A DNA stretch of 64,000 nt from Entamoeba histolytica HM-1:IMSS (GCF_000208925.1 NW_001914877.1:1-64000); one strand, 5' to 3'; numbered from the stretch's first letter, positions 24,494 through 35,124 are shown. Program-made: numbers and translations. Notes: generated by a model from the sequence alone, not told the origin.

Positions 24494-24862
24494 TTATTTG
24501 TTATTCATTTTTTCTATCATCTTTTCAATTTCTTTTATTTCTTCGTCTATTCTTTTATTTTCTTCTGTCTTTTTCTTTTTATTAATTATCTCTTTGTCTT
24601 TCTTTCCTCCTATTCTTTCTTCTCCTTCTCTTTTCTTTTCGGTTTTTTTAAATTTAAACCTTCCTTTAGTTATCCCAAATTCTTCTTCAATCTCTTGGAT
24701 TTTCTTTTCTTCTTCTTTAGTCTCTTTTCTCTTTTCCTTCTTTTCAACTTTAACCCACTCAACCTTTAATTCTTCTCGTTGTTTTTCATTTTGTTGAATC
24801 ATCTGAATAGTGAATTGCTTTGCTAAATCATCTGTTTCTTCTGCTTTGATGCTCCGTTGCAT
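24494..24862 (-). CDS. Small highly charged helical protein, unknown
   Basis: It has 122 residues, mostly Lys/Glu with predicted long helices (EIEEEFGITKGRFKFKK near the middle, EEIKEIEKMIEKMNNK at the end). I recognise no family. The ATG at 24862 is only 32 bp from an ATG on the opposite strand, and the stop is 120 bp upstream of CCT1 on the same strand. The antisense frame over the same bases is Phe/Ser-rich and looks like a shadow. The charged composition is common among Entamoeba nucleolar or cytoskeletal proteins, but no role can be assigned. Confidence 0.55.
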   Translation of the reverse strand: MQRSIKAEETDDLAKQFTIQMIQQNEKQREELKVEWVKVEKKEKRKETKEEEKKIQEIEEEFGITKGRFKFKKTEKKREGEERIGGKKDKEIINKKKKTEENKRIDEEIKEIEKMIEKMNNK

Positions 24863-24915
24863 TTTCTTTCTTCTTTTGTCAATTACTAAAAAAGATGAAC
24901 TTGATTATTATCATT

Positions 24916-25828
24916 ATGGAATTTAGAGTTGCTGAACAATATCGTTTGGTTCATAAAATAGGTGGTGGTTCTTTTGGTGAAATTTATTCTGCTGTTGATG
25001 TTACTGATAATTCAAAACGTGCTGTGAAATTAGAAAAGAATGATAGAAAACCACAACAACTAGCATTTGAACATCGTGTTTATTCCTTGTTTATTGATGA
25101 AATAGGATTTCCAAAGATTTATCATTATGGAACTGAAGGTGATTATAATACTTTAGTGATGCAATTATTAGGTCCTTCATTAGAAGACTTAATGAAAGCA
25201 AAACATCAATTAACACTTCTTTCTGTATGTTTAATTGCAGAACAATTATTATCACGTTTTGGTTTGTGTTAATTGTATTAGAAATTGATTTACATCATCT
25301 ATTTATCTTATAGAAGTTATTCATAGCAAATCAATAATTCATAGAGACGTAAAACCAAACAATTTCTTATTAGATAATAACACAATTTATGTGATTGATT
25401 TTGGATTAGCCAAAAGATATCGAAGATTTGAAACAAGACAACATATCCAAATGAAAGATGGATATGGTTTGGTTGGAACAGCACGGTATGCTTCTATTCA
25501 TGCACATCTAGGTATGGAACTCTCAAGAAGAGATGATTTGGAGAGTTTAGGTTATCTTTTTGTTTATTTGTTGAAAGGGAGTTTACCATGGCAAGACTTA
25601 TCGTCTTCTCCTGATGGTAAATACACAGGTATTGGTGATATGAAAATGAAAATAATCCCATCTGAACTTTGTAATGGTCTTCCTCATGAATTTGTTGATT
25701 ATTTGGAATATACTAAACAACTTCAATTCAATGAAAAACCTGATTATACTGCATTACGTTCTATGTTCCATAATTTACTTGTTACAATCAATCCAGATAA
25801 AGAAGACTGGCATATCGAATCAATCTAA
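24916..25828 (+). CDS. Casein kinase I family protein kinase (2 exons)
   Basis: CK1-type Ser/Thr kinase, usually acting on acidic or pre-phosphorylated sites. Exon 1 is 24916-25261, the intron 25262-25313 (52 nt, GTTTGT...TAG) and exon 2 25314-25828, giving 286 residues, essentially the kinase domain alone. Motifs: GGGSFGEIY, AVKLEKND, LLSRFEVIHSK formed across the splice, HRDVKPNNFLL, DFGLAKRYRR and the CK1 hallmark GTARYASIHAHLG followed by SRRDDLESLGY, which replaces the APE motif. MEFRVAEQYRLVHKIG at 24916 matches the usual CK1 start. An ATG at 24895 would add seven hydrophobic residues. No C-terminal regulatory tail follows. Confidence 0.92.
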
Positions 25829-26866
25829 TTTATTGTCTCTACCAATTTCATTTTATATTTAGTCTTATATATTTTTTTGTAAAGAAATAATTGAATTATA
25901 AGACAATACTCCCTAACTATGATAGTCTTGATATACTTAATTTATTTTGTTTATCAGTTATATCACTAAACTCATGTTTGTTCAACCAACAATGTTACAA
26001 TAAGTATCACAAAATTTATACATTCAATATCTTTTTTAATAATAAAAAATAAATTATGTTGAATTAATGATAAAATGACTATGAAATAAGACTTTCAATG
26101 ATGGTATTGTTAAAATGGATTAATAACTCTAATCACAATCAATAGTTTATTTTTTGTTGTTTGAATGTATTATTAACATTATTGTTCTTATAAAAACACT
26201 TCTTGTTTATAGTAATATGAATTTGTTAATGAAATAGAAATATTCAATAATGAAGTGATATGACTTTTCGTTTTTGTTGTTTTCATTTGTTTCTTATTTG
26301 TAAGTATTTATTTCTTTAACTCTTTCTGTTTTTTTTTATGTGAAGTGAAAGTTAGAATAACTAACAATTCTATTGTATTTTTCATTTCATCTTTATCACT
26401 TTTATAACGTTTGATGTAATAAGAATGTTCTTGATGTTGACAACGTTTTATGACAATTGAGTTTATTAATAAACAATAAAATATAACAAAGATGGAAGTA
26501 CTATATGTAATGAACCAATTAAGTGACTATGAAATAAGAACACAGTCAGTTTGCTATTATCAAAGGGTTTTGGAGGAATAATAATGGTGACAATGAAGAA
26601 TGATAACACGAGAATATTGTTAATTCTAATCATACAGCAGTTGAGTAAATTGAGTTAATAAAAAAGAAGAGAGTTAAAAGGACCAATATGTTTGTGAAAT
26701 ACAAATATGCAATAAGAAGAAAGAAGACAAAATCCAAAGAATAGATTGAGAAGAGAGGATAAAGTTACAAGAGAAATTTTGATAAAGAAAAAGAGAAAAG
26801 ATGAATAAAAATAAGAAACAAATAAAGAGAACTAAAACTAAAAAATTAAAGGACAAAAGAAAAAAA
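25829..26866. other. AT-rich intergenic region
   Basis: No coding frame is supportable. It contains a 16-bp direct repeat TGACTATGAAATAAGA at 26076-26091 and 26524-26539. A related CTAATCA-type word follows each copy, which may be a remnant of an old local duplication. The final ~150 bp turn A/G-rich before the next gene, typical of the short 5' regions here. Confidence 0.5.
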
Positions 26867-28018
26867 ATGAGCAACACAGCGTTTGTTTAAAATAAATAAA
26901 AAAGACAAAAATATTGAAAAGAGTAGAGAACAAAGGATTCAAGACATATCGTTATTAGTTAGTGATTCTAATTCAAATAGAGATTTAGTTGAAACAACAA
27001 ATATAAAGTTGATAGATCCATTTTTTGAGGCGTTATTTTCATTAGACGTTTGTTATAAAGAAAATAAAGAAAACAAAGAAAAGATATAATCATATAGGAC
27101 ACTGAATATTGGCTTAAAGAACAAGCAGTTGTTTCATTAAATCGATTAATGAAAACACATCGAGTTGATAAGAATTCAGGAGTTATTAGAGAAAGTTCAA
27201 TGTTTTATGCACATCTTGAAGGGTATATTGAAGAAATCAAAAATATCATTACAGAAACAAAAAAAAGTGATAAAAAAGAAGCACTTGCACAAAAATATCT
27301 AATACAAATATGGAGTGAAGCAGTAGGATGGATGGTACATTCACATCAATATAATATCATTAAAGCACTTTATGAAAAAGGAGTTTTAGAAGAAGTTATT
27401 AAAAAAATGACACTAGAAGAATATAAAGAATCAACAATACTAATTAAAGCAGGAACAAGAATAATTTTAGAGATAATTTCAATGGAATTAAAAGAGATTG
27501 TAATTGGAGTAATTGAGAAGAGTGGAATAATGGAATTTATTAAGAAAAAGATTGAAGAAAAGAATCAAGAATTTAAATCATTTTGTAATGAAATAATATT
27601 TAAAATGCAAGAAAATAAAGATAAAGAATATGAAACTATTTTAGAAGAAGCAGGGTTAAATGGAGAAAATATAATTAAAGAAGCTAATGAATATCATGAA
27701 GAAATAAATAAAGTACTTATGGAAGCAAGTGAAACAACAGGAGAAATTGAAGATGAAATAGAAGATGAAGATTATGGATATGATGAAGATGAAGAAGATG
27801 AAGACAACGAAGATGATGAAGATGATATGACAGCACAAATGGAAGACTTTTTTGAAGAAATTAAAAACAAACCAGAAATGTTAGAAGAAATGGAAATTGA
27901 TTCATCAATTCCAGACATGAAAGATGAACCATTAATGCCAAAAGATTTACCAGTATTTAGTAAAAAGTTTGAACATTTGTATGATGAAATTAATCGTCAA
28001 GATAATTTGTTTGTTTAA
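26867..28018 (+). CDS. Acidic helical protein, unknown (3 exons)
   Basis: Reconstructed from exons 26867-26880, 26927-27047 and 27098-28018. Both introns begin GTTTGT and end TAG (46 and 50 nt), and phases match at each junction, giving 351 residues. The first exon encodes only MSNTA plus one base. The body is helical (FFEALFSLDDTEYWLKEQAV, LAQKYLIQIWSEAVGWMVHS), perhaps an ARM/HEAT-like solenoid. A very acidic stretch follows (DEDYGYDEDEEDEDNEDDED) and then a conserved-looking tail, LPVFSKKFEHLYDEINRQD. I do not recognise the family. An acidic tract of this kind is common in histone or nuclear-transport chaperones, but that is only a hint. Confidence 0.75.
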
Positions 28019-28102
28019 AAGAATAAATTTAATTAAATTCATTCTTTTTCTCAAAGGTTTGAAAGATAGTTTTGGAATAAAAAATAGAAGAAAAGACAAC
28101 CA

Positions 28103-28112
28103 TATTTAAAAG
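28103..28112 (+). promoter_or_regulatory. TATA-like element upstream of START-domain gene
   Basis: TATTTAAAAG lies 28-37 bases before the ATG at 28140 and fits the Entamoeba GTATTTAAA(G/C) consensus except for the first base. The position suits a core promoter with a short leader. Confidence 0.4.
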
Positions 28113-28139
28113 AAGTAATATAAAAATAAAGAAGAAATA

Positions 28140-29027
28140 ATGTACAAAAATAAAAATCAACAAGAACAATATATAAATTCTAATGAAACACTTCAAGATG
28201 AAGAAATTGAAAAAGAAATTATTAAGGATGAAGAAATAACAATAACAAATAGAGAAGACATTGAAGTATTTTCATTAGAAAAAGAAGAAAGAAATATTAA
28301 ACGAATAAAAGAAATAGAAGAAATTAAAACAACACTTAATTATAAGGATTTAGATGATATGATGAAGATGTTGAGAAAAAAAGAAAGAGAAAGTCAAAGT
28401 AAAGATATGTTTATTCCTTATATTCAAAACACAGACTTTGCAGGAATTTTATTAATGGAAGAAGCATCAGACCCAAGATATACATATTCACTTTCATCAG
28501 GGGTAGATGTTTGGAGAAGAAAAGTTAATGGAAGTACATGGAATGGAGTAGCACGAGCTATTATTCCTAATATTACACCTAAACAAATGAGTGAATTATA
28601 TTGGGATTATACAAAAAGAAGAAAATGGGATAGTTTTTATACAGTAATTGAAGATCTTGAGATTTTAGGAAATGGAAATAGGGTAAGTAGAACCGCAACG
28701 TGGACGCCTAAAATGTTTAAACAAAGAGATTATGTACATGTTAGAGAAGTTATTGAAACTGAAAATTGTTGTATTGGGGTTTATCTTCCAGCAGAACATA
28801 AAGAAGCACCAATAGGAATACAAGGATTTATTCGAGGATATGTTAATTTTAGTGGGTTTGTATTTAGAAAACAAGGAAGGGATTGTTTATGTACATTAAT
28901 GACTCAAACAGATATTTCAGTACCATTACCTGATTTTTTGATTAACAAATTTGTTGCACTTGCAGTTAGACTATATGTAAGATTAATGAAAAAAGCAGGA
29001 CTAGTATATGGAAAAGTAGGAAGATAA
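28140..29027 (+). CDS. START-domain lipid-binding protein
   Basis: It has 295 residues. The first ~90 are charged and probably disordered or helical. Residues about 95-295 match the START fold: DPRYTYSLSSGVDVWRRKVNGS, WNGVARAIIPNITPKQMSELYWDY, RRKWDSFYTVIEDLE, TWTPKMFKQRDYVHVREV, a strand set around IRGYVNFSGFVFRK and TLMTQTDISVPLPDFLINK, and a long C-terminal helix. START proteins carry sterols, phospholipids or ceramide between membranes, or sense lipids; the ligand here is unknown. There is no signal peptide, transmembrane helix or PH domain, so it is likely a soluble cytosolic protein. Confidence 0.85.
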   Translation: MYKNKNQQEQYINSNETLQDEEIEKEIIKDEEITITNREDIEVFSLEKEERNIKRIKEIEEIKTTLNYKDLDDMMKMLRKKERESQSKDMFIPYIQNTDFAGILLMEEASDPRYTYSLSSGVDVWRRKVNGSTWNGVARAIIPNITPKQMSELYWDYTKRRKWDSFYTVIEDLEILGNGNRVSRTATWTPKMFKQRDYVHVREVIETENCCIGVYLPAEHKEAPIGIQGFIRGYVNFSGFVFRKQGRDCLCTLMTQTDISVPLPDFLINKFVALAVRLYVRLMKKAGLVYGKVGR

Positions 29028-29213
29028 TCAAGTGTTTTTTGGCAGATACGAATTTGTTTTTTTCGATGAACAAGAAAAGCAAGATAACTATTTTAGGGAA
29101 AAAAGTAAAAATAGAGAAGAGAAGAAAAAGAGGGGAATAATAAAGTATAGTAAGGAAATAATTAGATAAAGAGGGGAAAAAAGAAACTACAAAAGCTAAA
29201 CGCAGTTCAAAAA

Positions 29214-29462
29214 ATGACTAAGGTTGTTACTATGCGTATAAGATTCCCAAAAACTTATCCAGTTATTTATAAAACATTACGAGTTGATGGAGAATTAACA
29301 GTAAAAGCATCAATAGAATTTATTGCAGAAGCATTACATATGCCACCAGAAGATGGAATTGGATTATATTTACCATCAGCAAAAAAGTGGTTAGACAATG
29401 GCACAACACTAGCAACGTATCAAGAAGACATTGGAGAAGAAGTTTGTTTAATACATTTTTGA
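29214..29462 (+). CDS. Single-domain ubiquitin-like protein resembling talin F0
   Basis: It has 82 residues. The first half is RIRFPKTYPVIYKTLRVDG followed by an amphipathic helix (VKASIEFIAEALHM). The second half is DGIGLYLPSAKKWLDNGTTLATY and ends EVCLIHF. The pattern of a beta hairpin, a helix, then YGLFL...KKGxWLExGxxL and a closing strand is that of the talin F0/F1 or FERM N-lobe ubiquitin-like fold. No other FERM lobe or rod follows, so if real it would be a stand-alone F0 domain that could bind a Rap/Ras-type GTPase or a membrane partner. The function is inferred; the gene itself is well supported by composition and a clean ATG. Confidence 0.6.
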   Translation: MTKVVTMRIRFPKTYPVIYKTLRVDGELTVKASIEFIAEALHMPPEDGIGLYLPSAKKWLDNGTTLATYQEDIGEEVCLIHF

Positions 29463-29755
29463 AGAAAATGAAAGAATGTATATTAACGAGATAAGGATAA
29501 TGTCGAATATAAATATTTGAATGGAAAAGACGAAGAAGAAGAAGAAGGTAATAAAAAAAAGAAAAGTGGAGGATGTGTTTTCCTTTAAATGTTGTGATTT
29601 TCGAATTAATATTTCAAAAAACTGGTTTTTTTTTTCTTTTTTTTTTTTTAATTAAATAATCAATTTTGAAAGAAAAAGGGAAGATACTTAATTTTTAATT
29701 ACAAGATCAATTTAGTGTCTTTTATTCTTCTTTAAAGATTTTTGGTATTAAATTT

Positions 29756-31043
29756 TTATCTGTCATATTCCCTTTTTATAGCTGGTTGATTTAAATCTAA
29801 ATTGTCTCTTTTAGTACTAGTTATAAATGGATGTGATAAACATTCTTCAATGTCATATCTTTGTTTTGGATTTACAATTAACATATGACTAATTAAATCT
29901 TTAAGTTCAAGTGAAATATTATCCCAATATGGAGAAATAAATTGATAATATCCATTTAATATTAAATCAAATAATTCTCTATTTCCTCCTTTTCCATCTT
30001 CTGTTTCATTTTCACTTCTAAATGGTTGAAACCCACATGCAATTGTATATAATACTACACCTGCACTCCAAATGTCAGTTTTTTCATTATAATTTTTTCC
30101 ACTAAGTAATTCAGGAGACACATACATTGGTGTTCCACAAATTGTTTCTGCAATACTTTTTTTTGTGTCTTTACTTAAACCAAAATCTGTTATTTTAATA
30201 ATACCATTTGATGTTAATAAGATATTCTCTAATTTAATATCTCTATGAATTATTTTATTTTGATGTAAATATTTAAGTCCATAAAATATTTGTTTTATTA
30301 CAATTCTACATTCTTTTTCATTTAAACATCCTTTATTTAGTGTTAATTTAAATAAATCTCCTCCTTCAACTCTTTTTATATTAATTTTCTTTATTCTTTT
30401 TTTATTTCTCAATAATAACAAACAATTCAAATACTAAATAAAAATATTGTTGTGTAAGAAATACATCATGTAATTGAATAATATTAATATGATGAAGGTT
30501 TTTCATTATAGAATATTCATTTAATACTGCTTTCTCATTTTCTCCTATTTCTTTCATTTTTTGACGGTCAATAATTTTTATTGCATATTTTTGTTTATTG
30601 TCTTTTTCTATTACTTCTCTTACCCTTGCAAAATTCCCACTTCCTAAATATCTTCCAATATCATATTTATTTTGTGGTCCTCCTTCTATTTTCTCTTTTT
30701 TTTGTTCTTCAAATGGAATAAATATATATGATATACTTCCTTCATCTTTTTGTGGGTCAAGCATTGAGATTTCATCATATAATTTAATTTCTTTTGTTGC
30801 CATTCTTTTCCCCATAATTTCATTATTTATATATGTTCCATTTGTTGATGTATCAATGCAAATGTATTTCTTTTCATTTCCTTCTTGTTTAATTTGTATA
30901 ATGAAATGTCTTGATGAGATTGTAAGATTTCGTATTTTCATTGACGGATTATTTCTTCCAAACAAACTGGTTGTGTCATAAAGTGGAATGGATGGATATT
31001 TTGGAGTAGTACATTCTAATACACCCCATGCCGAATCACTCAT
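29756..31043 (-). CDS. FHA-domain Ser/Thr kinase, Chk2/Rad53 type (2 exons)
   Basis: DNA-damage-checkpoint-type kinase. Exon 1 runs 31043-30424, the intron is 30423-30372 (52 nt, GTTTGT...AAG) and exon 2 30371-29756, giving 411 residues. Splicing restores FELVEGGDLF without a phase break, while each exon alone ends in a stop or starts with nonsense residues. The FHA domain (about 20-115) keeps FGR, SSRH and STNGTYIN, which bind phosphothreonine. The kinase (about 128-395) keeps LGSGNFARVREV, AIKII, HRDIKLENIL, DFGLSK, and GTPMYVSPE with SPE in place of APE. One FHA followed by a CAMK-like kinase is the Chk2/Cds1/DUN1 architecture. The acceptor is AAG, not the usual TAG. Confidence 0.92.
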
Positions 31044-31255
31044 TTTGTGTTTTCCAATTCTTTTTCTTATTTTTTGTTTTTATATTTCAGAGGATGAAAA
31101 AATAATATTTTTATCTCCTTGGAAAATCTTTTTCCTCATTGATAGAGATAGTTTTTTTCTTAATAAAAGTGTTATTGTATTTATTTTACCAAAATAATCT
31201 TTATCTTAAAATTAAATGAAAAGTACAAACTCATAAATCACAGTTATCACTTATC

Positions 31256-32758
31256 ATGTCTAACCAAAATGAACAACAATGGGAAAGAGTTCAAGAACAG
31301 GTATTTAGAAATTGGGTTAATTCATTAGTAAGTCAAAAGGGAATAGGGGTAGTAAATAATATTAAAACAGGATTAACACCTACTTGTTTTAAGGAATTTG
31401 CAGAGATATTAGTTGGAAAAAGTATTGGGAAGAAATTAAATAATGGGAATGGAAGAATCTATGATATTAATAACTATTCAGAAATTTTAGGCTTTTTAAA
31501 AGAAAATAATATTGATGTTGCAGGATGTTCAGCAGAAAATATGGCAGATAGTGAAAGTGGATATAAATTTATTCTTGGAATGATGTTTTCATTATATAGA
31601 AAGTATTGTATTTGTAGAAGTGTTTCAGATGAAAGTAACAATTTCAAAACAGGAAATAAAGTAGATAGTATGATTTGGGATTGGGTTAATGAAAAAGTTC
31701 AAGGGTATGGACTTCATGTTGACAATCCATCAACATCATTTGGAGATGGAAGAATCATACTTGCTCTTGTTGATAGTTTCATGGGAAATCAAATTTATCA
31801 AAGTTATCAAAATTGTACTAATGAAGAAAGAGTTAAAAAAGCTATTGAAATGGCACATGAAAATATGGGAATTGAAGAATTATTTAGTGTAGATGAAATA
31901 GTAAGATGTCAAACAGATGAACGAGCAATGATGTTATATATCTCATTATTTTCACAAGTCTTTAAAACAAAAGAAATGATGGATAAACAAAACATGAGTT
32001 ATGTTTCAAGAGAACGAGAGACAGAAGAAGTTATGAAAAGACAACAACAAGAAATAGAAGAAAAAGAGAAACTTCTTAAACAACAAGAACAAGCATTTGA
32101 AGAAGAGAAAAGAGCTATGAATTGTAATCTCCAAGAGCAGATGGAACAACAGAAAATAGAACATCAAAGGGAATTAGAAAGGATGAAACAAGAGCAAGAA
32201 AATATGAGATTAGAACAAGAACAATTAAGACAAGCACAACTAAAAGAATTGGAAGAACAAAAACAACAAATGATGAAAGAACAACAACAAATGAAAGAAC
32301 AACAAGAACAAGAGAAATTAAGAATGCAACAAGAATTAGAACACAATCAAAAAATGATGGAGGAACAAAAACGAAGAATGATGGAAGAACAAGCAAGAAT
32401 CAAACAAGAAAGTCAATGTCCACCAATGCAAGGATTTCCACAACAACAACCACCTATGCAAGGATTTCCACAACAACAACCACCTATGCAAGGATTTCCA
32501 CAACAACCACCAATGCAAGGATTTCCACAAAAAAATCAATATCCACCAATACATGAAAATCCACCACAAGCACCAATTGGACAAGGAAATGTTTGTTATG
32601 TAGAATTTGGAGGACCTGTTCCACCACAAGCACCTATGGGAATAGGAAACAATGGATATATGGGATTTGGAGCAGTCGAACCAATGGGAGGAAATATTTA
32701 TCCACCTGGACATCCATTATATGGAGTTAACACAACAACAAGTTATCCATATTACTAA
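31256..32758 (+). CDS. Calponin-homology protein with coiled coil and Pro/Gln/Met repeats
   Basis: It has 500 residues. The N-terminal ~240 contain calponin-homology domains (first about 5-115, VFRNWVNSLVSQKG start; second about 135-235, IWDWVNEKVQGYGL and STSFGDGRIILALVDSF), the pair usually needed for F-actin binding. Residues about 255-390 form a Gln/Glu/Met-rich coiled coil. A repeat of PPMQGFPQQQ then occurs four times (near 32419-32529), and the C-terminus is Pro/Gly/Met-rich and probably disordered. It is likely a cortical actin-binding or bundling protein. The Gln/Met-rich tail is unusual and may mediate self-association (inference). Single exon with a clear ATG. Confidence 0.85.
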   Translation: MSNQNEQQWERVQEQVFRNWVNSLVSQKGIGVVNNIKTGLTPTCFKEFAEILVGKSIGKKLNNGNGRIYDINNYSEILGFLKENNIDVAGCSAENMADSESGYKFILGMMFSLYRKYCICRSVSDESNNFKTGNKVDSMIWDWVNEKVQGYGLHVDNPSTSFGDGRIILALVDSFMGNQIYQSYQNCTNEERVKKAIEMAHENMGIEELFSVDEIVRCQTDERAMMLYISLFSQVFKTKEMMDKQNMSYVSRERETEEVMKRQQQEIEEKEKLLKQQEQAFEEEKRAMNCNLQEQMEQQKIEHQRELERMKQEQENMRLEQEQLRQAQLKELEEQKQQMMKEQQQMKEQQEQEKLRMQQELEHNQKMMEEQKRRMMEEQARIKQESQCPPMQGFPQQQPPMQGFPQQQPPMQGFPQQPPMQGFPQKNQYPPIHENPPQAPIGQGNVCYVEFGGPVPPQAPMGIGNNGYMGFGAVEPMGGNIYPPGHPLYGVNTTTSYPYY

Positions 32759-32849
32759 TTGAATCATGAAAAGGAAAAGATTTTGATTAGATTTTTACAA
32801 AATAAAATGATAAGATGATAAATTCATAACATAACTCTTAGTTAAAACA

Positions 32850-34277
32850 ATGAAAAGAAAATATATCACCACAATTCTTTCATACCTTCCAATTGAAGAA
32901 ATAAAAAAAGGAGAATTAATTAATTCTAAATGGTCTAAGATAATTTCTTTAATGAATAAATATTATAGTCTCACTGGAAACCAATGGAATAAACAATCAT
33001 TAGAATTTAAATACCTTGATTGTTTGACTTTAGTTAAAAATAGAGAACCACTTATTTCTCTTCCAAATTGTCATATCTCTAATTTCCATTTTTATGCACT
33101 TTCTCTTTATGGGATTAATGAACTTCAATGTATTGTTTGTCCAGAAAATATCATTCATTTAGAATTATATTTTATAGACTCTCTTGGACCTATTTGGTTA
33201 GGTCAGTTAAAGGCTTTTGTTAATCTCAAATATTTGAAGATAATATCATTCATGTATGAAATGGATTGTTCAAATATTTCATTTATTCCTCATTTAACAG
33301 TTTTTAAAACAAAATCAAAAGGTGGAAATGCTTTAGTGTTAATGACTTCTCTCAAAGAACTGGAATGTAAAGATGATATAAACATTCAATATTGTCATAA
33401 ATTAAAAATTCTTACTCTTCATTTAGACCCATCTCAGTTACTTGAAAGAACTTATTCCTTCAATTCATTAAAGAAATTAAAGTCTTTGAAAAGATTAGTA
33501 ATAAAAGACGACTTATTTAAAAGAAGTTATTCTATGTTTGATCTCAATCAATTAGTTAATTATTCTAAACAAATTAAAATTATCTTTATGTTAAAACATG
33601 TTGTTATTCCATTCAATTACACTCCATGGTTTGATTATTCTGAAATGACTTTCTGTCTTAAAAATGAATCTACTTTTTCTTTATTAAATTCATTGAATTT
33701 GAATGTCAAAAATAAACATATCTTTATGGATCGTTTAGAAATAAGTAGGTGTGATGAACTTACTATTAATTCTCTTTTAAATTCCATTGAAACTAAAACT
33801 ATCAAATTTATTGATTGTACTATTTGTTTCAATAAAATCAATTTCTATCCTCTTCAAACGTTAACTTCTCTTTGGATTAAAAGAATGAAATCATTAGATC
33901 TTCTTCTATTAAATCAAATGAAACAACTTAATTCTCTTCGTCTTGAATATATTGAAGAAACAAAAAATGTCAAATCTTTATTAGAAAGTGAGTATCTAAA
34001 AAAACTCATCATCAAAAACTGTAGAGGAATTTATCTGAAAACAATCGTTAGAATGAAACATTTACTTACATTGGATTATGACCAAAGAGACTTACCAGTT
34101 AAAGGACCTTTCAAGAAACTTCTCAACAAATTAAATCTAAGTCATAACAATGAATTTCTTAAGTATTATACTTACCTCAGACAATTACCAAATTGCAAAT
34201 ACAACTCTGTTCAAATAAATTTCATTCATCCATCACTAACAGACAACTACTATTATTTTAATCATACCATTGAATAA
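32850..34277 (+). CDS. F-box-like / leucine-rich repeat protein
   Basis: It has 475 residues. The N-terminus ITTILSYLPIEEIKKGELINSKWSKIIS spaces hydrophobic residues like an F-box. The rest is built of irregular leucine-rich units (LTSLKELECKDDI, LKKLKSLKRLVIKDDLF, LTSLWIKRMKSLDLLLL, MKHLLTLDYD). Entamoeba carries many such proteins. If the F-box is genuine it would recruit substrates to an SCF ubiquitin ligase, with the LRR as the reader; this is inference. No signal peptide or membrane segment is seen. Codon use is more relaxed, with more T-ending codons, than in the neighbouring housekeeping genes. Confidence 0.65.
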   Translation: MKRKYITTILSYLPIEEIKKGELINSKWSKIISLMNKYYSLTGNQWNKQSLEFKYLDCLTLVKNREPLISLPNCHISNFHFYALSLYGINELQCIVCPENIIHLELYFIDSLGPIWLGQLKAFVNLKYLKIISFMYEMDCSNISFIPHLTVFKTKSKGGNALVLMTSLKELECKDDINIQYCHKLKILTLHLDPSQLLERTYSFNSLKKLKSLKRLVIKDDLFKRSYSMFDLNQLVNYSKQIKIIFMLKHVVIPFNYTPWFDYSEMTFCLKNESTFSLLNSLNLNVKNKHIFMDRLEISRCDELTINSLLNSIETKTIKFIDCTICFNKINFYPLQTLTSLWIKRMKSLDLLLLNQMKQLNSLRLEYIEETKNVKSLLESEYLKKLIIKNCRGIYLKTIVRMKHLLTLDYDQRDLPVKGPFKKLLNKLNLSHNNEFLKYYTYLRQLPNCKYNSVQINFIHPSLTDNYYYFNHTIE

Positions 34278-34358
34278 CATCTCTTTCTTTTAACTGTTTT
34301 CTTATTTCATTCTTTTTATTTTGAAACAGAATTTTTCAAATAAATCAGAAAAGTAAAA

Positions 34359-34370
34359 GAACTATTTAAG
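34359..34370 (+). promoter_or_regulatory. GAAC-box overlapping TATA-like word
   Basis: GAACTATTTAAG combines a GAACT element with a TATTTAAG TATA-like word and lies 28-39 bases before the ATG at 34398. The spacing agrees with Entamoeba core promoters. Confidence 0.35.
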
Positions 34371-34397
34371 AAGTAAAATCTAAAAAATAAATCTGAT

Positions 34398-35042
34398 ATG
34401 GTTTCTTTACCCAACCCTCTATACATTTCAATATTTATATCAATTATTTCAGCCATTTTTATTTATGCATCAATCCTATCACCATGGACTGTTAATTCAT
34501 ACCATATGGATCCATTAACAGTTAAACACCTTGGTGGGTTGACTTATTATGCAATAGAAACAGATATGGGTGAATACACCATGTCTACATTTATTAGATA
34601 TATTAATTCTGGTATTTATTTCAAAGAAAATGAATCAAAACAATACAATTATCAAGTGGCTAGTTTAAAATGTATTTGTGTATTTGTGTGTTTCCAATTT
34701 ATTTATATGTTGGCATTTATCTTTTTTACTTTCATGAATATCAAAAAAGATGCTTATGTTCTTAAAAAAATGGAAAAAATTATGAACCATTCATTCATCA
34801 TTTACATTATTCTTAGTATAATTGCATTACTCCCATTCATTACTACTTGCATTGGTATTGCTGCTGCTTGTAAAGTTGGATTTGAAAATGAAAGTCAACA
34901 AGAAAAATTCACACGACATGTAGGATCAGGATTTATTCTTCATCTTCTTGCAACTATTGCTCAAGTTGTTTCATCTGTCATTGCCGTTGTGTTCTGCAAA
35001 TTGTGCAAGCCAAAAGATGAGTCTAATTATGATGCTTTTTAA
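34398..35042 (+). CDS. Four-helix membrane protein, unknown
   Basis: It has 214 residues with four hydrophobic segments: about 9-29 (ISIFISIISAIFIYASILS), about 94-116 (CICVFVCFQFIYMLAFIFF), about 131-156 (SFIIYIILSIIALLPFITTC) and about 174-198 (GFILHLLATIAQVVSSVIAV). A large loop lies between the first two and contains SPWTVNSYHM and a Tyr-rich stretch. The C-terminus is short, with Cys residues and a basic tail. The topology resembles claudin/PMP22 or tetraspanin-like proteins, but there is no CCG motif, so I do not assign a family. It is probably in the plasma membrane or endomembranes. It is followed 82 bp later by the RING membrane protein on the same strand. Confidence 0.75.
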   Translation: MVSLPNPLYISIFISIISAIFIYASILSPWTVNSYHMDPLTVKHLGGLTYYAIETDMGEYTMSTFIRYINSGIYFKENESKQYNYQVASLKCICVFVCFQFIYMLAFIFFTFMNIKKDAYVLKKMEKIMNHSFIIYIILSIIALLPFITTCIGIAAACKVGFENESQQEKFTRHVGSGFILHLLATIAQVVSSVIAVVFCKLCKPKDESNYDAF

Positions 35043-35124
35043 CTTTGTTTAACACAAATTAAAAATTTGTTATTCAATTTGTTATTTTTTATTTTTCAAA
35101 ATTTTCCATCTTTAAATTTTATCA

